From assembly GCA_947498065.1 (NCBI GenBank), contig CANMIS010000001.1, positions 1 to 64,000 on the forward strand: 64,000 nucleotides of DNA, written 5' to 3'. The number at the start of each line of letters is the position of its first letter. Position 1 is the stretch's first letter. The stretch is from an uncultured Erythrobacter sp. (GTDB lineage Bacteria > Pseudomonadota > Alphaproteobacteria > Sphingomonadales > Sphingomonadaceae). The translations under genes and the position numbers were made by a program. Under the pieces are notes generated by a model. That model was not told the DNA's origin, did not search any database, and was given only the letters and a program-made list of their open reading frames with translations. Positions 1-7,700 of this stretch are shown piece after piece.

Positions 1-77
1 CAGCAGCGCGTGAGATCCTTCGACACAACGACCAATTTGCCATCGCGGGTGCCATCATTGAGCGTTGCTAGTTTCAT
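1..77 (-). CDS. Fumarylacetoacetate hydrolase family protein (5' fragment)
   Basis: Only the first 25 codons are visible; the gene continues beyond the left edge. The peptide begins MKLATLNDGTRDGKLVVVS, an N-terminus typical of the FAH family, whose members hydrolyse C-C bonds in fumarylpyruvate- or fumarylacetoacetate-like ring-cleavage products. Its ATG overlaps the TGA of the VOC gene as ATGA, so the two are probably translated together. That position, after a hydroxylase and a putative ring-opening enzyme, fits the last hydrolytic step of an aromatic pathway. The catalytic core is outside the window, so the family call rests on the N-terminus and context. Confidence 0.65.
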   Translation of the reverse strand, partial: MKLATLNDGTRDGKLVVVSKDLTRC

Positions 78-631
78 GCGGAGTTCTCCTTGCGAGCGAT
101 ATCGTGGAGCCAATCAGCATGGCGCGGAGCTTTCTTGGTCACGCTCCATTCTTCCAGCATCAGCGGGGCAACGCGCGCAAGCTCGGAATACTGTTCGTCA
201 GTGCCAATATCGGCTGCGAGTTCGACGCGGTGGCCATTGGGGTCGAAGAAATAGATCGACTTGAAAATGCCGTGATGGGTCGAGCCGAGCACATCAATGC
301 CTTGCGCCTCAATGTGCTTTTTCGCGGCCAGCAACTCATCCTCAGACCCGACCTTCAAAGCGAGGTGTTGCACCCATTCCGGGGTGTTCTCGTCGCGGCC
401 CATTTCAGGTTGGTTCGGCAGTTCGAAAAACGCTAGGATATTGCCATTTCCTGCATCGAGGAAAACGTGCATGTAGGGGTCGTATTTGCCCGTTGATGGC
501 ACGTGGTCTTCGGCAAAGGCGGTGGTGTAGTCCATGCCGAGAACGCGGCTATACCACTCGACCGTTTCCTTGGCGTCTTTGCAGCGATAGGCGGCATGGT
601 GAATGCCGACGAGTGTTGGAGCGCAACTCAT
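74..631 (-). CDS. VOC-superfamily enzyme (extradiol dioxygenase/glyoxalase-like)
   Basis: The 185-residue protein has one vicinal-oxygen-chelate module pair. Candidate metal ligands are H12 in GIHHAAY, E70 in LAFFE, H89 in VQHLAL and E137 in GHRVEL, with the typical FFDPNGHRVEL ending. The family includes extradiol ring-cleavage dioxygenases, glyoxalases and isomerases. Its place between a flavin hydroxylase and an FAH-family hydrolase suggests ring opening or work on a ring-cleavage product. Four visible ligands (H, E, H, E) could equally mean a glyoxalase-like isomerase rather than a 2-His-1-Glu iron dioxygenase. It is coupled at both ends by 4-base ATGA overlaps with its neighbours. The substrate cannot be read from sequence. 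Confidence 0.75.
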   Translation of the reverse strand: MSCAPTLVGIHHAAYRCKDAKETVEWYSRVLGMDYTTAFAEDHVPSTGKYDPYMHVFLDAGNGNILAFFELPNQPEMGRDENTPEWVQHLALKVGSEDELLAAKKHIEAQGIDVLGSTHHGIFKSIYFFDPNGHRVELAADIGTDEQYSELARVAPLMLEEWSVTKKAPRHADWLHDIARKENSA

Positions 632-846
632 GCAGCGATCTCTCCGCTGGGCGAAGCCGATTCCCGTGCAAGATCAATTGCCTGGCTGAGTATGTCCATA
701 TCACCGATCTGATTTGCAAGCAGCAGGACGAGCTTGGCGTTCAGTTTCATACTGTCATCATCGCTCAGTCCCTGATGCGCATCGATCAACATCTGATAGA
801 GATCATCCGGGCGCGAAATGCGCGCCGAGGTATCAATGCACGGCAT
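628..846 (-). CDS. DUF2783 domain protein, small partner of the flavin hydroxylase
   Basis: This is a 72-residue protein starting MPCIDTSARIS. The open frame extends further upstream, but this ATG has an AAAGGAAA ribosome-binding site and the extension lies inside the hydroxylase gene. The pattern of a Pro-Asp-Asp start, an IDAHQGL turn and an LNAKLVLLLANQIGD helix matches DUF2783, a family found beside FAD aromatic hydroxylases. It overlaps the hydroxylase gene by 14 bases and the VOC gene by 4, so it is probably made in step with both. A coupling or stabilising role, like that reported for the small MhaB partner of 3-hydroxyphenylacetate hydroxylase, is inference only. Confidence 0.7.
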   Translation of the reverse strand: MPCIDTSARISRPDDLYQMLIDAHQGLSDDDSMKLNAKLVLLLANQIGDMDILSQAIDLARESASPSGEIAA

Positions 847-2428
847 GGTCTGCGTTTCCTTTTGCTGCTGCGAGCGCCTGCTCCAATTCTGCACAGGTGG
901 GGGCATGCCAGCGCGCCGCAACATATTGATCCGGTCGGAACAGATAGGCTCCGCCCGGGGGCAAGCCGTATCTTTCTACCGCAACATTAGCGGCCTGATA
1001 TGACGTGAGATCGACCAACCGCACTCCGTCTAATCGGGCATCGCCGCCATTAGTCATCAGCACAAACTCATCGCCCAAAAGATCGAGCAGCCACCCATCA
1101 TCCAGTGCCGCGTCAAGAGCTGGAGACCCGGGCGCAACGCCGCCGTCCCAGTGGTCTTGATCCAACGTGTTTAGCATGGAGTGGGTGTAACTGACCGGCG
1201 TCGACAGGCGCCCGCTGTTCACGAATGGCCGCGCAAATGGGTGCTTGCTTGCCAGCTCCAATACGGCATCGCGAAACGCCTGGCTCACCTTGCTTTTCGG
1301 CGTCATGAAATCAGTAGAGCGGGTCGAATTGCGAATGTTCTCGTCTGCTGTGACGATGGCTTCATAATTGTAGCTGTCGATGAGGGATTGCCCCGCTTCT
1401 CCGCGCAGCGCCAGATCGAGCTTCCAAGCGAGATTGTCTGCATCGGCGATGCCGCCATTGCATCCGCGTGCACCGAAAGGGGACACGAGATGCGCGCTGT
1501 CGCCCGCAAAGATCACCCGGTCATGGACAAAGTGCCGCATCCGGCGACATTGGAACGTGTAGACGCTGTACCATTCTTCGGAAAATCCGATATCGTCACC
1601 GATCATTCCGCGCACATAGGGCTCGACATTTTCGGGCCTGATGCAGGCGTCGCGATCAATGTCCCAGCCCAGTTGGAAATCGAGCCGCCAGATATCGTCG
1701 GGTTGCTTGTGCAGTAGCGCCGATCCCGCACCATTGAAGGGCGGATCAAACCAAAACCAACGCTCGCTTGGGCGCTCTTCGGTGAATTTCACATCGGCGA
1801 TCAGAAAGTTGTCTTCGAAGATGCGGCCTTCGAAATCGAGGCCCAACATCTGGCGCAGCGGTGACTTGCTGCCATCGCTGGCGACCACCCAATTGCCTTT
1901 GATCGAGTATTGTGCCCCGGCGGCTGAAACTGTCAGGACCGCGTGATCTTCACGCTGGGTAAGCCCGGTTACCTCATGACCCCAACGCAAGTCGGCATTG
2001 GGGTTTTCGGCCAGCGCATCGATGAGATATGCTTCGACATAGTATTGTTGCAGGTTGATAAATCCCGGGTTCTTTTGACCTTTCACTGGCAGCATGTCGA
2101 ATTGATAAAGCGGTTCGTCGCGATCGGCATGAAAGACCTTGCCGACATTCCAAACCACGCCCTTTTTAATCATCCGCTCGGCCACGCCCAGACGGTCCAT
2201 GATATCCAGCGACCGTTTGGCAAAGCAGATCGCTTTCGAACCTGCAGGGATGAAATCCAGCTTTGAGAGGACGACGACCTGTCGTCCCTTTTGCGCAAGG
2301 TCGAGCGCCAGTGTGAGGCCGACCGGTCCGCCTCCGACGATAACGACCTCTGCATGTTGGTCGCCAGCCTTTGGTACCGGCGACGCGCCAAGCGGCTTGT
2401 AGACAGGGATGGATGCGGTTTGAGCCAT
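833..2428 (-). CDS. FAD-dependent aromatic monooxygenase (MhpA/PheA/TfdB family)
   Basis: The protein is about 531 residues from MAQTASIPVYKPL; GAGGG lies upstream of this ATG, two bases after the previous stop. The N-terminal Rossmann motif GGGPVG is at residues 32-37. The mid-protein DG motif (VVASDGSKSPLRQ) and the GD motif (FAGDSAHLVSPFGARGCNGG) of class A flavoprotein hydroxylases are both present, followed by a thioredoxin-like C-terminal domain as in MhpA-type enzymes. These enzymes use NAD(P)H and O2 to hydroxylate a phenolic ring. It sits in a run with DUF2783, VOC and FAH genes, so a ring-activating role in the same pathway is likely. The substrate is unknown; a phenylacetate-like phenol would fit the aldoxime/nitrile genes nearby. 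Confidence 0.88.
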   Translation of the reverse strand: MAQTASIPVYKPLGASPVPKAGDQHAEVVIVGGGPVGLTLALDLAQKGRQVVVLSKLDFIPAGSKAICFAKRSLDIMDRLGVAERMIKKGVVWNVGKVFHADRDEPLYQFDMLPVKGQKNPGFINLQQYYVEAYLIDALAENPNADLRWGHEVTGLTQREDHAVLTVSAAGAQYSIKGNWVVASDGSKSPLRQMLGLDFEGRIFEDNFLIADVKFTEERPSERWFWFDPPFNGAGSALLHKQPDDIWRLDFQLGWDIDRDACIRPENVEPYVRGMIGDDIGFSEEWYSVYTFQCRRMRHFVHDRVIFAGDSAHLVSPFGARGCNGGIADADNLAWKLDLALRGEAGQSLIDSYNYEAIVTADENIRNSTRSTDFMTPKSKVSQAFRDAVLELASKHPFARPFVNSGRLSTPVSYTHSMLNTLDQDHWDGGVAPGSPALDAALDDGWLLDLLGDEFVLMTNGGDARLDGVRLVDLTSYQAANVAVERYGLPPGGAYLFRPDQYVAARWHAPTCAELEQALAAAKGNADHAVH

Positions 2429-2430
2429 GC

Positions 2431-3030
2431 CTAGCCCTCGGCATGCTTCCCGGCATGCCATCCGATACTTTCGATGATGTCCCCGGAACGAGCCGCTGGC
2501 AGGGGCTCGAGGGCCGTTGCCATCGTGTCATTCCAGCGATTGAGGAAACCGAACAGCGAGATCGACGCCACTATCTCGACAATCTCCGACTCAGAGAAGT
2601 GCTCTGCCAAACGGTCAAAGTCTTCCTGACGTGCTCCGTTCGGCACGGCGCCACCTTTGAATGCCACGTTGATGGCGGCCTTTTCGGCAGGGGTGAAGAG
2701 GTCCGACGTCTCAAAATCGATCAGCGCGGAGATCTTGTCATCCGGTGCGTCATAGATGTGCGCAAGGTTGGTCATATGTGACTGGCAATAGAGGCAGCCA
2801 GACGCGAGCGAGCATGCCAGACTGACGAGCATCTTGAGCTGCTCTGGCACGCTGCCTTGGTACAAGACAACCTGATTGAGCGACATGAACGCCTTCACGA
2901 TAGCTGGACGGCGAGCCATCGTGCGGATCGAATTGGGAGTGAAGCCGCGCGTCCTGGCGTAGTGCTCAAAGGACGCGAGGATCTCGCCATCTTCGATCTG
3001 ATCGTTTTCCAGTGGTTGGAGATGCGGCAT
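2431..3030 (-). CDS. Carboxymuconolactone decarboxylase/AhpD-like protein
   Basis: The protein has 199 residues from MPHLQPLENDQ, preceded by AAAGGT. The longer open frame is not needed. The motif C79-L-Y-C82-Q-S-H85 in a helix is the CxxC...H redox centre of the AhpD/CMD fold, which supports thiol peroxidase-like chemistry more than true gamma-carboxymuconolactone decarboxylation. Such proteins often accompany aromatic oxygenases, where they may remove peroxides or act on lactones; that role here is inference. It lies 2 bases upstream of the hydroxylase gene and about 20 bases downstream of the MBL-fold gene, in the same operon. Confidence 0.8.
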   Translation of the reverse strand: MPHLQPLENDQIEDGEILASFEHYARTRGFTPNSIRTMARRPAIVKAFMSLNQVVLYQGSVPEQLKMLVSLACSLASGCLYCQSHMTNLAHIYDAPDDKISALIDFETSDLFTPAEKAAINVAFKGGAVPNGARQEDFDRLAEHFSESEIVEIVASISLFGFLNRWNDTMATALEPLPAARSGDIIESIGWHAGKHAEG

Positions 3031-3049
3031 ATTCTGACCTTTCGAGAAA

Positions 3050-4009
3050 TCAGTCCTGCAACTGAGCCCAGACCTCTCGGTCGCGCTCCATCGTCCAGAT
3101 CCGCGGCCAATCGATCCCGTCCATCTCATCCCATAGACGCTGCACATTAAACGGCAGGCAATGTTCAAAGATGGGCCATGCGCCAAACTTCGGTTCAAGC
3201 GCGGTGTGGGTCGCCTCGAAAGCTTCTTTCAGGCTTCCACCCCGCGCATGGACAGGGCCAACGTTGTCGATCATCCCAGTGAGAAATGAGCGGGTCTGTT
3301 CGATCGCTGCGTTGCAATCGGCTTTACCCAATGCAACCGCGCCGCGCCCACCAACCAGCTTTTCAGCCTCGAAGGCCTTCACCCGGTCAAGCGTGCCCGA
3401 AGACCAGTCCATGTGGAACGCATCGCCTGTGTAAAGCGCGGCCTGCGCCTCCACCAAATCGCCAGCAAACAGCGTCTTCGATTTGCCATGCCATACTGCG
3501 ATGTCGCCTGCGGTGTGGCCTCTACCACAAAACTGCAGGTCCAGCGTGCCGCGATCACCGCCAAGCTCAATCGACATGCGGTCATCGAAGGTGAGATCGG
3601 GCCGGGTCAGTCCCGGGATTTCATCCGGTTCGCGGAACAATCGCGGCATCCGACCAAACTCGCTATCCCAATCTTCCTTGCCGCGCTCCTCGATCAGTTT
3701 CTTCGTCGTTGCAGAGGTTATGATGGTCTCGGCATCAAATGCACTTGCTCCAAGCACGCGCACGGCGTGATAGTGCGTCAGCACAAGGTACTTGACCGGT
3801 TTGTCAGTATGCTCTCGCAGTTTGCTCAGCCAGTCACGTGCGGCTGCCGGCGTGGCTCTGGCTTCGATGCAGACAAGAAAGTCTTCGCCTTCAACCGCGC
3901 CGACATTGGGATCGCCCTCTGCTGTGAGCGCGTAAACCCCATCGTCGAGCACTTCGAGCGTTTCGGTTTTTTCGGCAAGGTCAGCCGATGATGCGAATGG
4001 TTTGGCCAT
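3050..4009 (-). CDS. MBL-fold hydrolase with altered metal-binding motif
   Basis: The protein has 319 residues from MAKPFASSADL, with AAGGATT upstream. The fold is recognisable from LVLTHYHAVR (residues 75-84), GRGHTAGDIAVWH (H165) and LFAGD (D184). The usual HxHxDH is replaced: H79 and H81 remain, but the Asp and third His positions are Val83 and Arg84. This would leave the site-1 His set and remove the main site-2 ligands, so a mononuclear centre or a changed reaction is likely. It sits in the aromatic operon between the TonB receptor and the AhpD-like gene. Family membership is clear; substrate and activity are unknown. Confidence 0.8.
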   Translation of the reverse strand: MAKPFASSADLAEKTETLEVLDDGVYALTAEGDPNVGAVEGEDFLVCIEARATPAAARDWLSKLREHTDKPVKYLVLTHYHAVRVLGASAFDAETIITSATTKKLIEERGKEDWDSEFGRMPRLFREPDEIPGLTRPDLTFDDRMSIELGGDRGTLDLQFCGRGHTAGDIAVWHGKSKTLFAGDLVEAQAALYTGDAFHMDWSSGTLDRVKAFEAEKLVGGRGAVALGKADCNAAIEQTRSFLTGMIDNVGPVHARGGSLKEAFEATHTALEPKFGAWPIFEHCLPFNVQRLWDEMDGIDWPRIWTMERDREVWAQLQD

Positions 4010-4019
4010 TTTCAATCCT

Positions 4020-6377
4020 TCAATATTCGAACCGGAGAGTAACGCCCCACTCGCGTGGCTCGTTGAAATTGGCCTCGTGAAAGCCAATGCCGAAATTGGA
4101 ATCGCCGCTAACGATGTAGCGCCGGTTGGTGAGGTTCTTGACGAATGCCGTTACTGACAGACCGCTATCGAGATCATGCAATCCCATCGACGCGTTGATC
4201 AGATGCACACCGGGCTGAGTGAGAAAGCGCGAGTTCTGCGCATCGTTTTCGATCCGGCTCGTATAGCTCCAGTCAACCCGCGTGCGCAGCTCAGCGCTCT
4301 CGGTGACCTCGGCAGCGTGCGCCGCATAGGCGCTTAGCGACCATTCCGGCGTGTTGGGCAGCGCATTGGTCTCCAGCACTTGAAGTTCAGGCGAAACGAG
4401 CGGGTCAAGCGGGGCGACACTGCTGTATTCTGCGTCGGTGTAGCCGAGACCCAAGCCGATCTCGAGGCTGTCGATTGGCAGTGCGGTTGCTTCCAGTTCA
4501 ACGCCAAAAATATCTGCGGAGGCAGCGTTAACGGTGAGGGGGGCGCCGTTCTGGAACAACACCAACTGGATGTCGGAATAATCGGAGAAGAACACCGCAC
4601 CGTTCAAGCGCAAGCGGCGATCCAAACCCTCCCATTTGATCCCGGTTTCATAGGTGACGAGCTCTTCAGGATCGAACGAAACAGGTGCTGCGACGGGGAC
4701 AAGGTAGCGGGTATTGAATCCGCCGCTTTTGAAGCCTTCTGAATAGCTCGCATATATCAACGTGCCGTCGATGAACTTGTAGTCGAGCACTGCCTTGAAC
4801 GACACGTTATCGAACTCAACCTCCGATGTGCCTGCTGGGAAGAAGGGAGTGAAGGTGCCGACGGGGCCAAAAACCTCGGCGGACCCATTCAGGATCGCGC
4901 CGCCATCGACAGGCACGATGTACGCCTTTTCGTCGCGGGTGTAGCGCACGCCGCCCGTGAATGAGAGGTCCGGCGTTAGGTTGTAAGTGCCTTGGGCATA
5001 GGCAGCGTAGCTCTTGTTCTCCACGCTAGCGAAATTGTTCACCGTGCCGAATAACAGAGGCAGGGTCACAACGAGATTGTCGGTACCGTTTTCATCAAAG
5101 AAGTATCCGCCAATCGCGAATTGCAATGCATCGTCGAACACTGAACCGGTAAGCTGCAGCTCTTGGCTAAATTGATCCTGATTGTAGTCGAAATTCTCAG
5201 TATGCGTGACCGCGAGCGGAGAGCCGTCGGCATCGCGCGCAAAAGAGCCAGACGTTTCCCGATAGGACGTGATCGACTTCAGCTCCCCAAACCCAACATC
5301 GAGCGCGAGAGTCAGGGAAGCCCCCCAGATGTCAAGATTTGTGCCGTTCGGACCAGTGGCAAAAGTTGTGTCGAGATCAGGCGTGATGAAGTTTGCGCCA
5401 AACACTCCGGTCGGGCCGACATTCTGCAAGAAAGTCAGTGTTGGCGCGCCCGGTGGAATGTCGAATGTCTCGGTAACAACCCCTCCGCTCGAGCGGTCGA
5501 AACGGAAGTCTGTGCGCGTCGGCGCACCAGGAGCGGCGACCGAAATTCCGACCAGCTTGCTCGCCGCGTTCTGCTCGTCAATGCTGGTGTAGTCGGCTGT
5601 AAAGGTAGCCAGCAGCTTGGAGCCAATGTCAGCCTCAAGTGTGCCCCGGAAAGACAAACGGTCAGAGTCGCCCAACTGCCGACCATCTAGCAAGCCATCA
5701 ACAAAGCCGTCCTGAGCCTTGTAAGACGCGACGAATTTTGAGCGGACACTGTCGGCAAATGGAACATCCAAAGAGAGCAGGCCATTGAAGCCATCGCGGC
5801 TGAGCACGGTGGCCTCTGCCCTCGCGGCAAAGCTGTCGGCAGGACGCTTTGAGACAAGGCTGATCGCACCGCCAATTGTGTTGCGACCGAACAGAGTGCC
5901 TTGTGGCCCACGCAGAACCTCCACGCGCTCCAAGTCAAGCACATCGAGAACACCGCCCACCGAACGAGAGATGTAGACGCCATCGACGTACGTTCCGACG
6001 CCGGGATCTGTGGTCAGCTGGAAGTCGGTTTGGCCCACGCCGCGAATGAACACAATCGCGCCAGAGGATACACCTGAAACCGGTGCAGTCGTATCGAACA
6101 CCAGGTTGGGCGTGACCGCCTGGAGGTTTGAGATGTTCTCAGCGCCTTGCGCTTGCAATGCTTCGCCAGATACGGCCGTGATGGCAATCGGAGTGTCTTG
6201 CAGCCCCTCTTCTCGCTTTTGTGCTGTGACCACAATCACATTGAGCCCGCCGCCTTCTTCTGCCTCCGCACCCTCTTGGGTGTCCTGTGCAAAAACCGGA
6301 GTTGCCATGAGCGCTGCTGCGGCCGCTCCGGTTGAAAGAAGCGCTTTTGCAGCAGTGTGAATACGTGCCTTGGACAT
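4020..6377 (-). CDS. TonB-dependent outer-membrane receptor
   Basis: The protein has 785 residues. It starts at MSKARIHTAAKAL behind a GGGAGGATG site and has a clear signal peptide ending near TPVFAQ. After a short acidic stretch comes a TonB-box-like segment (NVIVVTAQKREE), the plug domain (TPIAITAVSGE through VEVLRGPQGTLFGRNTIGG) and a 22-strand-type barrel ending in an aromatic residue (LRFEY). It is first in the catabolic run after the regulator, which suggests that it imports the pathway substrate across the outer membrane using TonB energy. Sphingomonads often use such receptors for plant or aromatic compounds rather than iron. The ligand cannot be read from the sequence. Confidence 0.93.
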   Translation of the reverse strand: MSKARIHTAAKALLSTGAAAAALMATPVFAQDTQEGAEAEEGGGLNVIVVTAQKREEGLQDTPIAITAVSGEALQAQGAENISNLQAVTPNLVFDTTAPVSGVSSGAIVFIRGVGQTDFQLTTDPGVGTYVDGVYISRSVGGVLDVLDLERVEVLRGPQGTLFGRNTIGGAISLVSKRPADSFAARAEATVLSRDGFNGLLSLDVPFADSVRSKFVASYKAQDGFVDGLLDGRQLGDSDRLSFRGTLEADIGSKLLATFTADYTSIDEQNAASKLVGISVAAPGAPTRTDFRFDRSSGGVVTETFDIPPGAPTLTFLQNVGPTGVFGANFITPDLDTTFATGPNGTNLDIWGASLTLALDVGFGELKSITSYRETSGSFARDADGSPLAVTHTENFDYNQDQFSQELQLTGSVFDDALQFAIGGYFFDENGTDNLVVTLPLLFGTVNNFASVENKSYAAYAQGTYNLTPDLSFTGGVRYTRDEKAYIVPVDGGAILNGSAEVFGPVGTFTPFFPAGTSEVEFDNVSFKAVLDYKFIDGTLIYASYSEGFKSGGFNTRYLVPVAAPVSFDPEELVTYETGIKWEGLDRRLRLNGAVFFSDYSDIQLVLFQNGAPLTVNAASADIFGVELEATALPIDSLEIGLGLGYTDAEYSSVAPLDPLVSPELQVLETNALPNTPEWSLSAYAAHAAEVTESAELRTRVDWSYTSRIENDAQNSRFLTQPGVHLINASMGLHDLDSGLSVTAFVKNLTNRRYIVSGDSNFGIGFHEANFNEPREWGVTLRFEY

Positions 6378-6587
6378 TGCATCCTCCCAGATGTGCCGCG
6401 TGGTTCGCGGGACTTCATTCGCTTCTGAGTAGGAACAGGAGGGCAAGGAGAATTGGCTGGAGAGGCACGTTGGATTGTTTCAAACGGAACCAGAACAATT
6501 TCACTAGTCGGTGTTGGGCACGCCGAACGTTGATCATATTGAAACCAAACGAATGCGTCGATGTTAGTGAAGCGCCAAGCTGGCGTA
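6378..6587. other. Intergenic region between AraC gene and TonB operon
   Basis: These 210 bases separate the end of the AraC gene from the start of the TonB-receptor gene on the same strand. I see no further gene. The region must hold the operon promoter unless transcription reads through from the regulator. It has short AT-rich tracts around 6470-6545 but no convincing -35/-10 pair that I would assign. Confidence 0.5.
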
Positions 6588-7553
6588 CTAGTTGGCGATC
6601 AGTCCTGTGCGGATCTCGCGCGGCGTCTGTTCAAACCGGTTCTTGAACGCCCGGCTGAAATGTGCCGCATCCTTGAAACCCCAATCATAGGCAATCGAGG
6701 TGATGGAGCGATGCTTCAGGCGTGGATTCTGCAGATCGCCTTTGGCCCCTTCGAGCCTGCGCATCCAGATCCATTCGGATACCGAATGACCTTTCGCCTG
6801 AAACAGCTTGCGCAAGTAGCGTTCAGAAATGCCGTTGGCACTCGCCACCTGCTCACAGGTCAGTGAGGGGTCGCTTAGAGCATCATCAATATAGCGCAGA
6901 ATGCGCCTGATTGTGAGTTCTTGCGATTCCGACTTTGTTTCGGAGCGATCGCCGCGGCTGCTCGCCAGCGCATTGGCCATGAGATCCAGCACGCAAGTTT
7001 GCGCTTGGGACAGACTTTCTTCGTCCAGGATCGCCAACTGGCTGGCCGTCTGAGCAATCAAGGTGGAAGCGAGCCGACCCGCCCCCTGGCTGCCGCAAAC
7101 CCCCACGGCGGTGAGATCATCGGCGTTGAAGAGCCGCGCAGTGATTTCCTCTCGCGGGATTTGCATAACGAGCTGCTCAAACTCGTTATCAAACATCAGG
7201 TTGTAGGGCCGGGTAACGTCGTAGAGCGCAAAATCGCCCGGCTTTAGAATGGCGCTGCGCCCATCCTGCAGTAAGGAACCATGCCCCCGAACCTGCAGAC
7301 TCACCAGAAAATGATCATCAACCGAACGGGATATCCGCCGTTTGTCTCTCATCACGTTGTGAGCGGTTGAACGGACTTTGGAATAGGCAAGTTCGCGCCC
7401 ACGCCAATGTTCGATTTCTCCATGGAAATCAGTTTTCTGGCTAACGTCGCAGGCCAGGTCAACGAATGTATCACAGACCAAATCGCGCCAATATGGAAGC
7501 CGGTGCGAGCGAGGCACCGAGGATGTCGATAGGATTTGACGTCCCTGTTCCAT
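6588..7553 (-). CDS. AraC-family transcriptional regulator
   Basis: The protein has 321 residues if started at the ATG of MEQGRQILSTSSVPR. The frame is open further upstream, but that would run through the divergent nitrilase gene. The N-terminal half resembles the AraC-binding-like cupin domain of NitR/FeaR-type regulators (PGDFALYDVTRPY). The C-terminal 100 residues hold the double HTH (CEQVASANGISERYLRKLF; SITSIAYDWGFKDAAHFSRAFK). It lies between the divergent nitrilase-aldoxime dehydratase genes and the TonB/aromatic run and is the obvious regulator for both. An 8-bp inverted repeat overlaps its start. The ribosome-binding site is weak. The effector is probably a nitrile, aldoxime or acid, by inference. 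Confidence 0.88.
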   Translation of the reverse strand: MEQGRQILSTSSVPRSHRLPYWRDLVCDTFVDLACDVSQKTDFHGEIEHWRGRELAYSKVRSTAHNVMRDKRRISRSVDDHFLVSLQVRGHGSLLQDGRSAILKPGDFALYDVTRPYNLMFDNEFEQLVMQIPREEITARLFNADDLTAVGVCGSQGAGRLASTLIAQTASQLAILDEESLSQAQTCVLDLMANALASSRGDRSETKSESQELTIRRILRYIDDALSDPSLTCEQVASANGISERYLRKLFQAKGHSVSEWIWMRRLEGAKGDLQNPRLKHRSITSIAYDWGFKDAAHFSRAFKNRFEQTPREIRTGLIAN

Positions 7554-7604
7554 GACAAAACTATGAAAGCAAAACTTGCCCTTGTCATGAAAAATCGTCC
7601 CTGT
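7551..7604. promoter_or_regulatory. Candidate AraC operator in the divergent promoter region
   Basis: CATGACAA at 7551-7558 and TTGTCATG at 7582-7589 form a perfect 8-bp inverted repeat with centres 31 bp apart, about three helical turns. GTCCCTGT occurs directly repeated at 7541-7548 and 7597-7604. The left half-site covers the AraC start codon, which would suit autorepression. Seen directly in the sequence; regulator binding is inferred. Confidence 0.35.
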
Positions 7605-7700
7605 GGCCGACTGAGACAAGACATGGTTCCGCTCTAAGCAAAGCAACGTTGGAAGCTGGGCTACCCAATACGTGACGAACGCCAAATCGAGGATGCCAGC

